From Hydrogenophaga crocea (GTDB lineage Bacteria; Pseudomonadota; Gammaproteobacteria; Burkholderiales; Burkholderiaceae_C), in contig NZ_CP049989.1 in assembly GCF_011388215.1 (NCBI RefSeq), positions 2,046,001-2,110,000 of the forward strand: DNA of 64,000 bases, given 5' to 3'. The translations under genes were made by a program, and so were the position numbers. Of this stretch, positions 34,897 to 42,126 are shown in pieces (positions within the stretch are counted from its first letter, which is position 1; every line of letters starts with the position of its first letter). The notes under the pieces are model-generated. The model was not told where the DNA came from. It ran no database searches and was given only the letters and a program-made list of their open reading frames with translations.

Positions 34897-36153
34897 TCAG
34901 GCGGGCGCGCCAAAGGCCAGCACCGCGTTGCTGCCCCCGAACGCGAACGAGTTGCTCAGGGCCGCGCGCAGGCCGCTCGCGCGGCGGCCTTCGAGCACGT
35001 GGTCCACGCCCTCGCAGGCGGGATCGATGCGGCCGCGCAGCTGCGCCGTGGGCGGGATGGCCTGCTCGCGCACGGCGAGCGCGGTCACCACGGCCTCGAT
35101 CGCCCCGGCCGCACCCAGCAGGTGGCCGTGCACGGACTTGGTCGAACTCACGGGCAGGCGCGGGGCCAGGGCACCGAACACGTCGCGCAAGGACTGGACT
35201 TCGATCGGATCGCCCTCGGGCGTGGCGGTTCCGTGGGCGTTGATGTAACCAATGTCTTCAGCGGCCAGGCCGGCGTCGGCCAGCACGGCGTTCAGGGCCC
35301 GCACCTGGCCCGCGCGGTCGGGCCGCACCAGGTGGGTGTGATCGCAGTTGGTGGCGTAACCGAGCAGCTCGGCGTGGATGCGCGCGCCGCGCGCCACGGC
35401 GTGGTCCCAGTCTTCGAGCACCAGGGCCGCGCCGCCCTCGCCGAGCACCAGGCCATCGCGGTCCTGGGCGAAGGGGCGGCAGGCGCGCCAGGCCGTGTCG
35501 GCGTCGCCCTTGGCCAGCACGCGCATGGCCTCCCAGGCGCGCACCACGCTCATGGACTGGCAGATGTCGGAGCCGCCCGTGACCATCACCGGCGCCTCGC
35601 CCGCGCGCACGCGGCGAAAGGCCTCGCCGATGGCGATGGTGGAGGAGGCGCAGGCCGCCGTGTGGCTGCTGCTCACACCGCCCAGTCCGAACTGGATGGA
35701 GATGTGCGCGTTGGCCGCGTTGTTCATGCCCATCACCACCGACAGCGGCGACACGCGCTCGCGGCCGTTGAGCCAGAGCTCGCGCGAGCCGCGTTCGTGG
35801 GCCGACAGGCCACCGAGCGCGGTGCCCCAGAAGCAGCCCCAGGCACTGCGGTCGCTGCCGTCGTCGGCGGCCGATTTCGCGAAGCCGGCATCGCGCCAGG
35901 CCGCGAAGGCCGCGGACACGCCGAGCTGCGAGAAGCGCTCCATCATGGAGGCCAGCGGCTTGCCCAGCTCACGCTCGGGCTCGAAGCCCTGGCACAGCAC
36001 AAAAGGGGTCTGGATCGGGCGCGGCTTTTCGTCCACCGCCATCCAGCGCACCGCCGATTCACCGGCCAGCACACGCTCGAAGAAATCGTCCAGACCACCG
36101 CCGTAGGGGCTGACCACCCCGAGGCCGGTGACCGCGACGCGACGCCGCGCCAT
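34897..36153 (-). CDS. Beta-ketoacyl-ACP synthase (ApeR-like)
   Basis: The second full ketosynthase of the cluster, 418 residues from ATG 36153. Catalytic residues: Cys168 in SSHTAACASSTIAIGEAF, His in INAHGTATPEGDP and His in SSTKSVHGHLLGAAGAIEA; C-terminus SNSFAFGGSNAVLAF. It differs from the KS at 24983 in having no adjacent chain-length factor, and probably performs the first condensation on the aryl-ACP or an independent step. A GTG at 36159, overlapping the ACP stop as GTGA, would add two residues. It lies between the two ACP genes at the head of the operon. Confidence 0.93.
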   Translation of the reverse strand: MARRRVAVTGLGVVSPYGGGLDDFFERVLAGESAVRWMAVDEKPRPIQTPFVLCQGFEPERELGKPLASMMERFSQLGVSAAFAAWRDAGFAKSAADDGSDRSAWGCFWGTALGGLSAHERGSRELWLNGRERVSPLSVVMGMNNAANAHISIQFGLGGVSSSHTAACASSTIAIGEAFRRVRAGEAPVMVTGGSDICQSMSVVRAWEAMRVLAKGDADTAWRACRPFAQDRDGLVLGEGGAALVLEDWDHAVARGARIHAELLGYATNCDHTHLVRPDRAGQVRALNAVLADAGLAAEDIGYINAHGTATPEGDPIEVQSLRDVFGALAPRLPVSSTKSVHGHLLGAAGAIEAVVTALAVREQAIPPTAQLRGRIDPACEGVDHVLEGRRASGLRAALSNSFAFGGSNAVLAFGAPA

Positions 36154-36155
36154 GC

Positions 36156-36395
36156 TCACCCCGTCTTGACCGGCGACAGCGAATCGATGATCGCGACCAT
36201 CTCGGCCACGGTCCTGGGCGGCGTCTGGTCGGACGAAATGTCGATGCCCATGCGGTCCTCCGCTTCGAACATGAGCTCGGCGAGCATGAGCGAATCGACG
36301 CCCAGGTCGGCCAGCACGGCCTCGGGCACCACGGCGGCTTCGGCCACGCCCAGGCGGTCCACGAGGAACCGGCGGATCAGTTCGATGGAGTTCAC
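36156..36395 (-). CDS. Acyl carrier protein (APE cluster, second; first gene of operon)
   Basis: A 79-residue carrier protein with the 4'-phosphopantetheine site LGVDSLMLAELMFEAEDRMG; Ser35 is modified. The start is a GTG (36395) with AGGGA at 5-6 nt upstream; an ATG five bases earlier in another frame stops after two codons. Initiating with GTG, this gene is easily missed or mis-started. It has the acidic helix II expected for ACP. It is the promoter-proximal gene of the 16-gene reverse operon. Confidence 0.9.
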   Translation of the reverse strand: MNSIELIRRFLVDRLGVAEAAVVPEAVLADLGVDSLMLAELMFEAEDRMGIDISSDQTPPRTVAEMVAIIDSLSPVKTG

Positions 36396-36670
36396 GTCAT
36401 TCCCTCTCGGTGCCGGCTCTGCTGCCGCCCGGCCAAAATCTTTGTTGGAAGCGCTCGGGTACACGCACGGGCCGATCGTGGAGCACCACCGCTGCAGCGG
36501 CGGCCAGGCCCTTCGGGAATGCCCTGGGTCGCGCTGAGAAAGCGGCGGATTATAGCGATCCACCCCCTGGGAGCCGGCTTGGCCCGAGCGCCTGCAAATG
36601 GCGTCATGGGCCTGGGTTACATTCGCGCCGATACCCCCCAAACAGCGCACCGCCGTCTGCCCGAAAGCCC
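36396..36670. promoter_or_regulatory. Divergent promoter region between APE operon and PAP2 gene
   Basis: A 275-bp intergenic region must hold the promoter of the reverse pigment operon and that of the forward PAP2 gene. It has AT-rich patches, such as GGATTATAGCGATCC near 36547-36561, but no convincing pair of -35/-10 boxes or operator palindrome was identified. No ORF with coding character was found here. Confidence 0.35.
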
Positions 36671-37369
36671 TTGAACACACACCCGACCCCAGGCTGGACG
36701 CACCGGCTCGCCGCCCGGTTCTGGACCCTGTGGTACCTGAAGGCAGCGGGCACCACCGCCTTCATGGTGCTGTTCTTCCAGGCCTATTTCTGGGTGCTGC
36801 ACCACCCGTCGAGGCCCCCCGTCGAAGTGCCGCTGCTGGCCATCGACCACTGGGTGCCGTTCACGCCCGCGGCCATCTACGCATATGGCTGGCTCTGGAT
36901 CTACGTGTCGCTGCCACCCGCGCTGATCGTGGGTTTCTGGGCGCTGGTGCGCTACGGCGTGTGGATCGCGCTGCTGTGCCTGGTGTGCCTGACGATCTTC
37001 TGGCTCTGGCCCACGCAGACACCGGTCTTCGACATCGACTGGTCCGCCCACCCCGAGCTCGCATTCCTCAAGGGTCTGGACGCCGCGAGCAACGCCTGCC
37101 CGTCGCTGCACGTGGGGGCCGCGGTGCATGCCGCTTTCTGGCTGCGCCATCTGCTGCGCGAGATCGGCGCCCCGGGCTGGCTGCGCGCGCTCAATGCGCT
37201 GCAGTGCCTGGCCATCGTGTGGTCGACCATGGCGATCCGCCAGCACGTGTTCCTCGACGTGCTCGCGGGCGCCGCGGCCGGCCTGCTGTTCGCGTGGCTG
37301 TCGCTGCGCCGCTGGCGGCCGCTGGCGCGCGCTACAGCGGTCGGCGCTTCGCGAGCAACACCTCTTTGA
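36671..37369 (+). CDS. PAP2-superfamily membrane phosphatase-like protein
   Basis: A 232-residue integral membrane protein with the PAP2/inositol-phosphorylceramide-synthase-like layout. Motif C2 reads NACPSLHVGAAVHAAFW (PSLH in place of PSGH), and motif C3 is STMAIRQHVFLDVLAG, with the catalytic His and Asp. The first helix is TTAFMVLFFQAYFWVLHH. The only reasonable start is TTG 36671 (LNTHPTPGW...); no in-frame ATG exists before the first membrane segment. Such enzymes dephosphorylate lipid phosphates or transfer head groups. It is divergent from the pigment operon and may act on its lipid carrier, which is speculative. Its end overlaps the patatin gene by 38 bp tail to tail. Confidence 0.8.
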   Translation: MNTHPTPGWTHRLAARFWTLWYLKAAGTTAFMVLFFQAYFWVLHHPSRPPVEVPLLAIDHWVPFTPAAIYAYGWLWIYVSLPPALIVGFWALVRYGVWIALLCLVCLTIFWLWPTQTPVFDIDWSAHPELAFLKGLDAASNACPSLHVGAAVHAAFWLRHLLREIGAPGWLRALNALQCLAIVWSTMAIRQHVFLDVLAGAAAGLLFAWLSLRRWRPLARATAVGASRATPL

Positions 37370-38264
37370 TCTGCGGCAGCGCGGCGCGGGCCGCCTGGCG
37401 ACCGGCCTCGATCGCGCGTTTGCGCGCCGAGAAATCGGCCCCGCTCATGCCATTGAGCGCGGGGCGAAGCACCACGTCGGCGGTGGTGAGTTCGTGCCGG
37501 TTGATGTTCTGGCCCATGATCGCGAAGGTCTGCAACACCACCTCGAGGTTGCCGACCGCTGGGTTGTGTTCGGGCACGCTGGACACGTCCACCGCCAGCA
37601 CCACCTCGGCCCCCATCTCGCGCGCCTGGCGCACCGGCACGGGCGCGGTCAGCCCACCGTCCACATACTCGGTTTCACCGATCTTCACCGGCGAGAACAC
37701 GCCCGGTACCGCGCTCGACGCGCGCACCGCGGTGGCGGCGTCGCCGCGGCGAAACAGCACCCCGCGGCCGGTCTGCAGATCGGTCGCCAGCACACCCAGT
37801 GGCAGCGCCATGTTCTCGAGCAGCTTGCCGTCGACCGCCTTGCGCACGTAGCGCTGCAGCGCCTCGCCACGCAGCAGGCCGCGGCCCAGGATGGGCAGCG
37901 ACCAGTCGGTGATCTCGGCCTCCTGCATCTGCAAGGCGACACGTTCGAGCTCGGCGCCGTTCATGCCGCTGGCGTACAAGGTGCCCACCAGGCTGCCGGC
38001 CGAGGTGCCGGCCACGAGGTCGGGCCGGATGCCCGCGCGTTCGAGCTCCTGAATCACCCCGATGTGCGCGAACCCACGCGCCGCGCCCCCGCCCAGGGCC
38101 AGGCCCAGGCGCGGTGGCCGCGTCAGCACCACCGGCGGCGTCGGCGGCGTGACGGCAGGCGGCGGCTCGGGCAGATCCACGACGGTGGGGGCGGTCGAAC
38201 ACCCCACGAGAACCACCAGGGCGCAAAGGCCCACAACACGACCAAGATACTTAGTAAGAACCAT
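37332..38264 (-). CDS. Patatin-like phospholipase lipoprotein (RssA family)
   Basis: A lipid acyl hydrolase of 310 residues. The lipoprotein signal is VVGLCALVVLVGC (Cys22), then a Pro-rich linker (PEPPPAVTPPTPPVV) of about 25 residues, and the patatin domain with oxyanion loop GLALGGGAARGFAHIGVI, nucleophile GTSAGS and Asp in EYVDGGLTAPVPV. The Ser-Asp dyad is complete. RssA-like cytoplasmic relatives lack the lipoprotein signal, so this enzyme probably acts at the outer membrane or periplasm. The ATG (38264) lies inside a Fur-like palindrome, and the gene is divergent from an iron-binding protein gene. Confidence 0.88.
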   Translation of the reverse strand: MVLTKYLGRVVGLCALVVLVGCSTAPTVVDLPEPPPAVTPPTPPVVLTRPPRLGLALGGGAARGFAHIGVIQELERAGIRPDLVAGTSAGSLVGTLYASGMNGAELERVALQMQEAEITDWSLPILGRGLLRGEALQRYVRKAVDGKLLENMALPLGVLATDLQTGRGVLFRRGDAATAVRASSAVPGVFSPVKIGETEYVDGGLTAPVPVRQAREMGAEVVLAVDVSSVPEHNPAVGNLEVVLQTFAIMGQNINRHELTTADVVLRPALNGMSGADFSARKRAIEAGRQAARAALPQIKEVLLAKRRPL

Positions 38265-38275
38265 TCTCGTTCTGA
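38255..38275. promoter_or_regulatory. Fur-like operator (putative iron box)
   Basis: The inverted repeat AGAAC-CATTCTC-GTTCT (38257-38273) reads on the reverse strand AACGAGAATGGTT, close to the GAGAATGATT half-pattern of Fur boxes. It covers the start codon of the patatin gene and lies about 80 bp before the ferric-iron binding protein gene. Possible -35/-10 elements for the latter (TTAGTA/TGATAC) flank it. Confidence 0.55.
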
Positions 38276-38352
38276 TACGATGCGCCGCACCCGACGCTGA
38301 CAAGCGTCCGATTGTCCCAAAGCGCCCTTTCAAGTTCCGGAAAGTGACATTC

Positions 38353-39402
38353 ATGAACATCTCCCGCCGTTTCACGCTCGGCCTGCTGGCCGCGGCCGCC
38401 CTGACCACCGGTGCCGCCCAGGCGCAGGACAAGGTGCTCAACATCTATTCGGCCCGCCACTACCAGACCGATGAAGCGCTTTACAGCGGTTTCACCCAGG
38501 CCACGGGCATCAAGATCAACCGCGTGGAAGCCGATGACGCCGGCCTGGTGTCGCGCCTACGCGCCGAAGGCGCGGCCTCGCCCGCCGACATCGTGCTGAT
38601 GGTCGACGCCGCGCGCATGGCCTCGGCCGACGCCCAGGGCCTGTTCCAGCCCATCAAGTCGAAGAAGCTCGACGACGCCATTCCCGCGACCCTGCGCGCC
38701 ACGCCCACGGCCGACGGCGTGACCTGGACCGGCTTCTCGACCCGCGCCCGCGTGATCGTGTACGACCCCTCGCGCGTGAAGGCCGAAGACGTGGCCACCT
38801 ACGAGCAACTGGCCGACCCCAAGCTCAAGGGCCTGCTCTGCACGCGCTCGGGATCGCACCCCTACAACATCTCGCTGTTCGCCACCGTGGTCGAACGCCT
38901 GGGCGACCAGAAGGGCGAAGAGTGGCTCAAGGGCCTGGTGGCCAACCAGGCGCGCGCCCCCAAGGGTGGCGACACCGACCAGATCCGCGGCGTGGCCTCG
39001 GGGGAGTGCGGCGTGGCGATCGCCAACAGCTACTACATGGCCCGCATCCTCAAATCGGACAAGCCCGAAGACAAGGCCGTGGCCGAGAAGGTCAAGGTGG
39101 TGTTCCCCAACCAGGCCACCTCGGGCACGCACGTGAACATCGCGGGCGCGGCTGTGGCCAAGCACGCCAAGAACCGCGACAACGCCATTGCCTTCATGGA
39201 GTACCTGGCCAGCCCCGCGGCCCAGCAGTACTTCGCCGACGGCAACAACGAGTTCGCGGCCGCCAAGGGCGTGAAGCTCAACAACCCGGCGCTCAGCGCC
39301 ATGGGCGGCGACCACTTCAAGCTCGAGACCGTGCCGCTGGCGGCCGTGTCCAAGAACCTCACCAAGGTGCAGCAGATGCTCGACCGCGTCGGCTTCAAGT
39401 GA
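38353..39402 (+). CDS. Fe(III) ABC transporter substrate-binding protein (FbpA/AfuA/FutA type)
   Basis: A periplasmic ferric-iron binding protein of 349 residues. The signal peptide RRFTLGLLAAAALTTGAAQAQ is cut near residue 23. Iron-binding elements include VLNIYSARHYQTDEALY at the mature N-terminus (His/Tyr) and ANSYYMARILK, with the paired tyrosines typical of FbpA. The closing part has a normal type II fold: GTHVNIAGAAVAKHAKN. No FbpB permease or FbpC ATPase is adjacent, so it must work with components elsewhere or bind iron alone. The start region lies behind a Fur-like site, fitting iron repression. A strong terminator follows 21 nt after the stop. Confidence 0.92.
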   Translation: MNISRRFTLGLLAAAALTTGAAQAQDKVLNIYSARHYQTDEALYSGFTQATGIKINRVEADDAGLVSRLRAEGAASPADIVLMVDAARMASADAQGLFQPIKSKKLDDAIPATLRATPTADGVTWTGFSTRARVIVYDPSRVKAEDVATYEQLADPKLKGLLCTRSGSHPYNISLFATVVERLGDQKGEEWLKGLVANQARAPKGGDTDQIRGVASGECGVAIANSYYMARILKSDKPEDKAVAEKVKVVFPNQATSGTHVNIAGAAVAKHAKNRDNAIAFMEYLASPAAQQYFADGNNEFAAAKGVKLNNPALSAMGGDHFKLETVPLAAVSKNLTKVQQMLDRVGFK

Positions 39403-39422
39403 ACGGGCTTTGCCCCTGAACC

Positions 39423-39449
39423 AAACGCCCGCGCTGCGGGCGTTTTTTT
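39423..39449 (+). terminator. Rho-independent terminator
   Basis: The stem AAACGCCCGC/GCGGGCGTTT has a 3-4-nt loop and runs into a seven-T tract (39443-39449). It ends the iron-binding protein transcript just before the convergent PPK2 gene. Confidence 0.93.
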
Positions 39450-39461
39450 GGGCGTGCCGCT

Positions 39462-40370
39462 TCAGTACACCTGCGGCACGTAGATCTCGCCAGGCACCTG
39501 GTGGCGGCGATAGCCCTCGTGGCGGATGCGCTCGGGCAGCGTGATGGAAGGCCGCTCGACCTCGTGGTACGGAATGAGCGACAGCAGGTGGTGGATGCAG
39601 TTCAGGCGCGCGGTCTTCTTGTCGTCGGCCGGCACCACCCACCACGGCGATTCGGGCGTGTGCGTGCGCGCGAGCATCTCCTCCTTGACCTTGGTGTAGT
39701 GCTCCCAGCGGCGGCGGCTCTCGAGGTCCATGGGGCTGAGCTTCCACTGCTTGAGCGGGTCGTGGATGCGGCCCAGGAAGCGCGCTTCCTGCTCCTCGTC
39801 GGAGATCGAAAACCAGTACTTCACGAGTTGGATACCTGAGCGCACGAGCATCTTCTCGAACTCGGGCACGGTGCGGAAGAACTCCTCCACCTGCTCCTCG
39901 TTGCAAAAGCCCATCACGCGCTCGACGCCCGCGCGGTTGTACCAGCTGCGGTCGAACAACACGATCTCGCCGCCCGCGGGCAGTTGCGTCACGTAGCGCT
40001 GGAAGTACCACTGGGTGCGCTCGCGGTCGTTGGGAGCGGGCAGCGCCACCACGCGGCACACGCGCGGGTTCAGCCGCTGCGTGATGCGCTTGATCACCCC
40101 GCCCTTGCCGGCCGCGTCGCGGCCCTCGAACACCACCACCACCTTGTGGCCGGTGTGCACCACCCAGTCCTGCAGCTTCACAAGTTCGGCCTGCAGCCGG
40201 AACAGCTCGCGGAAGTAGGTGCGGCGCGCCTCGCGGCGCCGCGCGGCCTCGGCCGAGTCGAGGCCATCCGGCCGATCGTCGTCCTCGATCTCCATCTCGA
40301 GCTCTTCGTCGTAGCCGTCGATGAGGTCGTCGCTGACGCGGCGCAGGAGGTCGTCGGAGGGGGTGGGCAT
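39462..40370 (-). CDS. ppk2: Polyphosphate kinase 2
   Basis: PPK2 transfers phosphate between polyphosphate and nucleotides. The 302-residue protein has the PPK2 core: Walker A in VVVFEGRDAAGKGGVIKR, Walker B/lid in IVLFDRSWYNRAGVERVM and the following FFRTVPEFEKML, LVKYWFSISDEEQ and PWWVVPADDKK segments. The N-terminus has an acidic extension of about 45 residues (DEELEMEIEDDDRPD) typical of the PPK2 class I/TIGR03707 group. ATG 40370 was chosen over longer readings, which enter non-coding DNA. It is convergent with the iron-binding protein and probably monocistronic. Confidence 0.94.
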   Translation of the reverse strand: MPTPSDDLLRRVSDDLIDGYDEELEMEIEDDDRPDGLDSAEAARRREARRTYFRELFRLQAELVKLQDWVVHTGHKVVVVFEGRDAAGKGGVIKRITQRLNPRVCRVVALPAPNDRERTQWYFQRYVTQLPAGGEIVLFDRSWYNRAGVERVMGFCNEEQVEEFFRTVPEFEKMLVRSGIQLVKYWFSISDEEQEARFLGRIHDPLKQWKLSPMDLESRRRWEHYTKVKEEMLARTHTPESPWWVVPADDKKTARLNCIHHLLSLIPYHEVERPSITLPERIRHEGYRRHQVPGEIYVPQVY

Positions 40371-40569
40371 GGGTGGCAGGTGCAGGTCACAAACCCCATG
40401 AGCTTGATCGATCTTGGTGACATCTGGATGACTGTCACAGACATCCGCCACGCCCGCCCGGGGCATGGCCGCATCGGCCATTCGCCCGGATCGAACATGG
40501 CCGGCGAACCTGCGCCACCGTACCGTTACCCACGATCGCCCCTGTTCAACGCGTATCCACCCCACACCC

Positions 40570-41175
40570 ATGAAGCCTCTCAGCAAAGCCATTTCGGGCC
40601 TGTTCAATTCCGCGCCCCCGCCCATCGAAGCCGCCGTTCCTGCTTATGTCTTCCAGAAAACGCAGCAGCTCGCGGAACTGTCGATCAATGGCAAGCCGGC
40701 CAAATTCCTCGTGCTCAAACCCACCAAAAGCGGTGACGATTTCGGATTCAAGGCCGACAGCCACCGCAAGAAGTGGTCCATCGCCAGATGGCAGGCGGCC
40801 AAGGCCTCTGCAAAGTACCAGCGCCGAGCGGCCACGCAGTACCTGAACCACGAAGACCATTCGGTCCGCAGTGCTGCCCATCGCCTCATCACCGACAAGC
40901 ATCTCGGGCTCGACAAGGGAAAGGTGACGAGCGAATACCAGGCCTGCCTGAAAATCCTCGCAGAGGCTGAAAAGCAACGCCTCCAGCCCCGTGCAGAAGT
41001 GGCCACTGAAGCGGTTCAGGCAACCCCCATCACGCCATCGCCGGCCATTGCCGACAAAGGCAGCAAACGCTTCGAGTTCGAAGGCTGGAAACGCACACCC
41101 TTGTCGTCCATCCCAGGCATCGATTGGGCCGAACTCGAGTCCATCGTTGACTCGTCCGAGGAGACACCCGACTGA
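40570..41175 (+). CDS. Hypothetical protein with atypical codon use
   Basis: A 201-residue protein of unknown function. No membrane helix, signal peptide or known motif is visible. It begins MKPLSKAISGLFNSAPPPIE, then a stretch with a possible beta-rich part (AKFLVLKPTKSGDDFGFKAD), basic helices (KKWSIARWQAAKASAKYQRR), and an acidic C-terminus (WAELESIVDSSEETPD). Third codon positions are clearly less GC-rich than in all neighbours (many AAA, GAA, CTT, CCT, ATT), suggesting recent acquisition or relaxed selection. The track extension starting at 40465 is less likely since ATG 40570 follows typical leader DNA. It ends before a terminator. Could be an orphan accessory gene. Confidence 0.6.
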   Translation: MKPLSKAISGLFNSAPPPIEAAVPAYVFQKTQQLAELSINGKPAKFLVLKPTKSGDDFGFKADSHRKKWSIARWQAAKASAKYQRRAATQYLNHEDHSVRSAAHRLITDKHLGLDKGKVTSEYQACLKILAEAEKQRLQPRAEVATEAVQATPITPSPAIADKGSKRFEFEGWKRTPLSSIPGIDWAELESIVDSSEETPD

Positions 41176-41206
41176 CGTGGTCGCGGCGCACCGGCGCGCC
41201 TCCTTC

Positions 41207-41247
41207 AACACCCGGCAAGCCCTCAATGGCTGCCGGGTGTTTTGCTT
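41207..41247 (+). terminator. Putative Rho-independent terminator
   Basis: The long stem ACACCCGGCA...TGCCGGGTGT, with additional GCC/GGC pairing past a bulge and loop CTCAAT, is followed by TTTGCTTT. It terminates the hypothetical gene just before the regulatory region of the SDR gene. Confidence 0.8.
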
Positions 41248-41288
41248 TGTGACGGTCGGGCCAGGCAGGCGTGGCACTCACGGCATAA

Positions 41289-41304
41289 TTGACGTTTACG
41301 TCAA
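41289..41304. promoter_or_regulatory. LiuR-like palindrome upstream of the SDR gene
   Basis: TTGACGTTTACGTCAA is a near-perfect 16-bp palindrome about 38 bp before the SDR start; a further half-site CGTCAA follows at 41305-41310. It matches the form of operators recognised by LiuR-type MerR regulators of branched-chain amino acid and acyl-CoA degradation. The cognate regulator is not in the window. Confidence 0.55.
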
Positions 41305-41342
41305 CGTCAACCGCCGTCCGCGGCACCCAGAGGAGCACCCGC

Positions 41343-42101
41343 ATGGAGATTGCAGGCAAGGTTTTCATCGTCACCGGCGGGGCTTCGGGCCTCGGAGAAG
41401 GCACGGCGCGCATGCTCGCGGCCAACGGCGGCAAGGTCGTCATCGCCGACATGCAGGCCGAAAAGGGCGAGGCCGTGGCCCAGGCCATCGGCGGCGTGTT
41501 CGTCAAGTGCGACGTGAGCAGCGAGGCCGATGGCCAGGCCGTGGTGGCCAAGGCCGTGTCGCTCGGCAAGCTCGTGGGCCTGGTCAACTGCGCGGGCATC
41601 GCGCCGGCCGAGAAGACCGTGGGCAAGAACGGCCCGCATTCGCTGGCCGTGTTCACCAAGACCATCATGGTCAACCTGGTGGGCACCTTCAACATGATCC
41701 GCCTGGCCGCCGACGCCATGAGCAAGAACGAGCCCGAAGCCACGGGCGAGCGCGGCGTGCTCATCAACACCGCCAGCGTGGCGGCCTACGACGGCCAGAT
41801 CGGCCAGGCCGCCTACAGCGCCACCAAGGGCGGTGTGGTCGGCATGACGCTGCCGATCGCGCGCGACCTCGCGCGCAACGGCATCCGCAACATGACCATC
41901 GCCCCCGGCATCTTCGGCACGCCCATGCTGTTCGGCATGCCCAAGGAAGTGCAGGACGCGCTGGCCGCCGGCGTGCCCTTCCCGAGCCGCCTCGGCACGC
42001 CCGAGGACTACGCCAAGCTGGCGAAACACATCATCGAGAACGACATGCTCAACGGCGAGGTGATCCGCCTCGACGGCGCGATCCGCCTGGCGCCGAAATG
42101 A
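41343..42101 (+). CDS. SDR 3-hydroxyacyl-CoA dehydrogenase (HSD17B10-like)
   Basis: A 252-residue short-chain dehydrogenase closely resembling the type II 3-hydroxyacyl-CoA/2-methyl-3-hydroxybutyryl-CoA dehydrogenases. NAD site [29 protein letters not shown]; catalytic Ser in [15 protein letters not shown] and the YxxxK pair in [15 protein letters not shown]. The segment [17 protein letters not shown] is characteristic of this group. The enzyme acts in isoleucine/fatty acid beta-oxidation, using NAD+ on hydroxyacyl-CoA. A LiuR-like operator precedes it, supporting that pathway. It ends 25 bp before the gamma-glutamyltranspeptidase gene. Confidence 0.87.
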   Translation: MEIAGKVFIVTGGASGLGEGTARMLAANGGKVVIADMQAEKGEAVAQAIGGVFVKCDVSSEADGQAVVAKAVSLGKLVGLVNCAGIAPAEKTVGKNGPHSLAVFTKTIMVNLVGTFNMIRLAADAMSKNEPEATGERGVLINTASVAAYDGQIGQAAYSATKGGVVGMTLPIARDLARNGIRNMTIAPGIFGTPMLFGMPKEVQDALAAGVPFPSRLGTPEDYAKLAKHIIENDMLNGEVIRLDGAIRLAPK

Positions 42102-42126
42102 GCCTCGGGGGCGTAGAGTCGCGCGC

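Noticed and set aside
40465..40569. Longer start for the hypothetical gene at 40570
   Set aside because: The extra 35 residues look like translated promoter DNA and lack conserved character; the later ATG is simpler.
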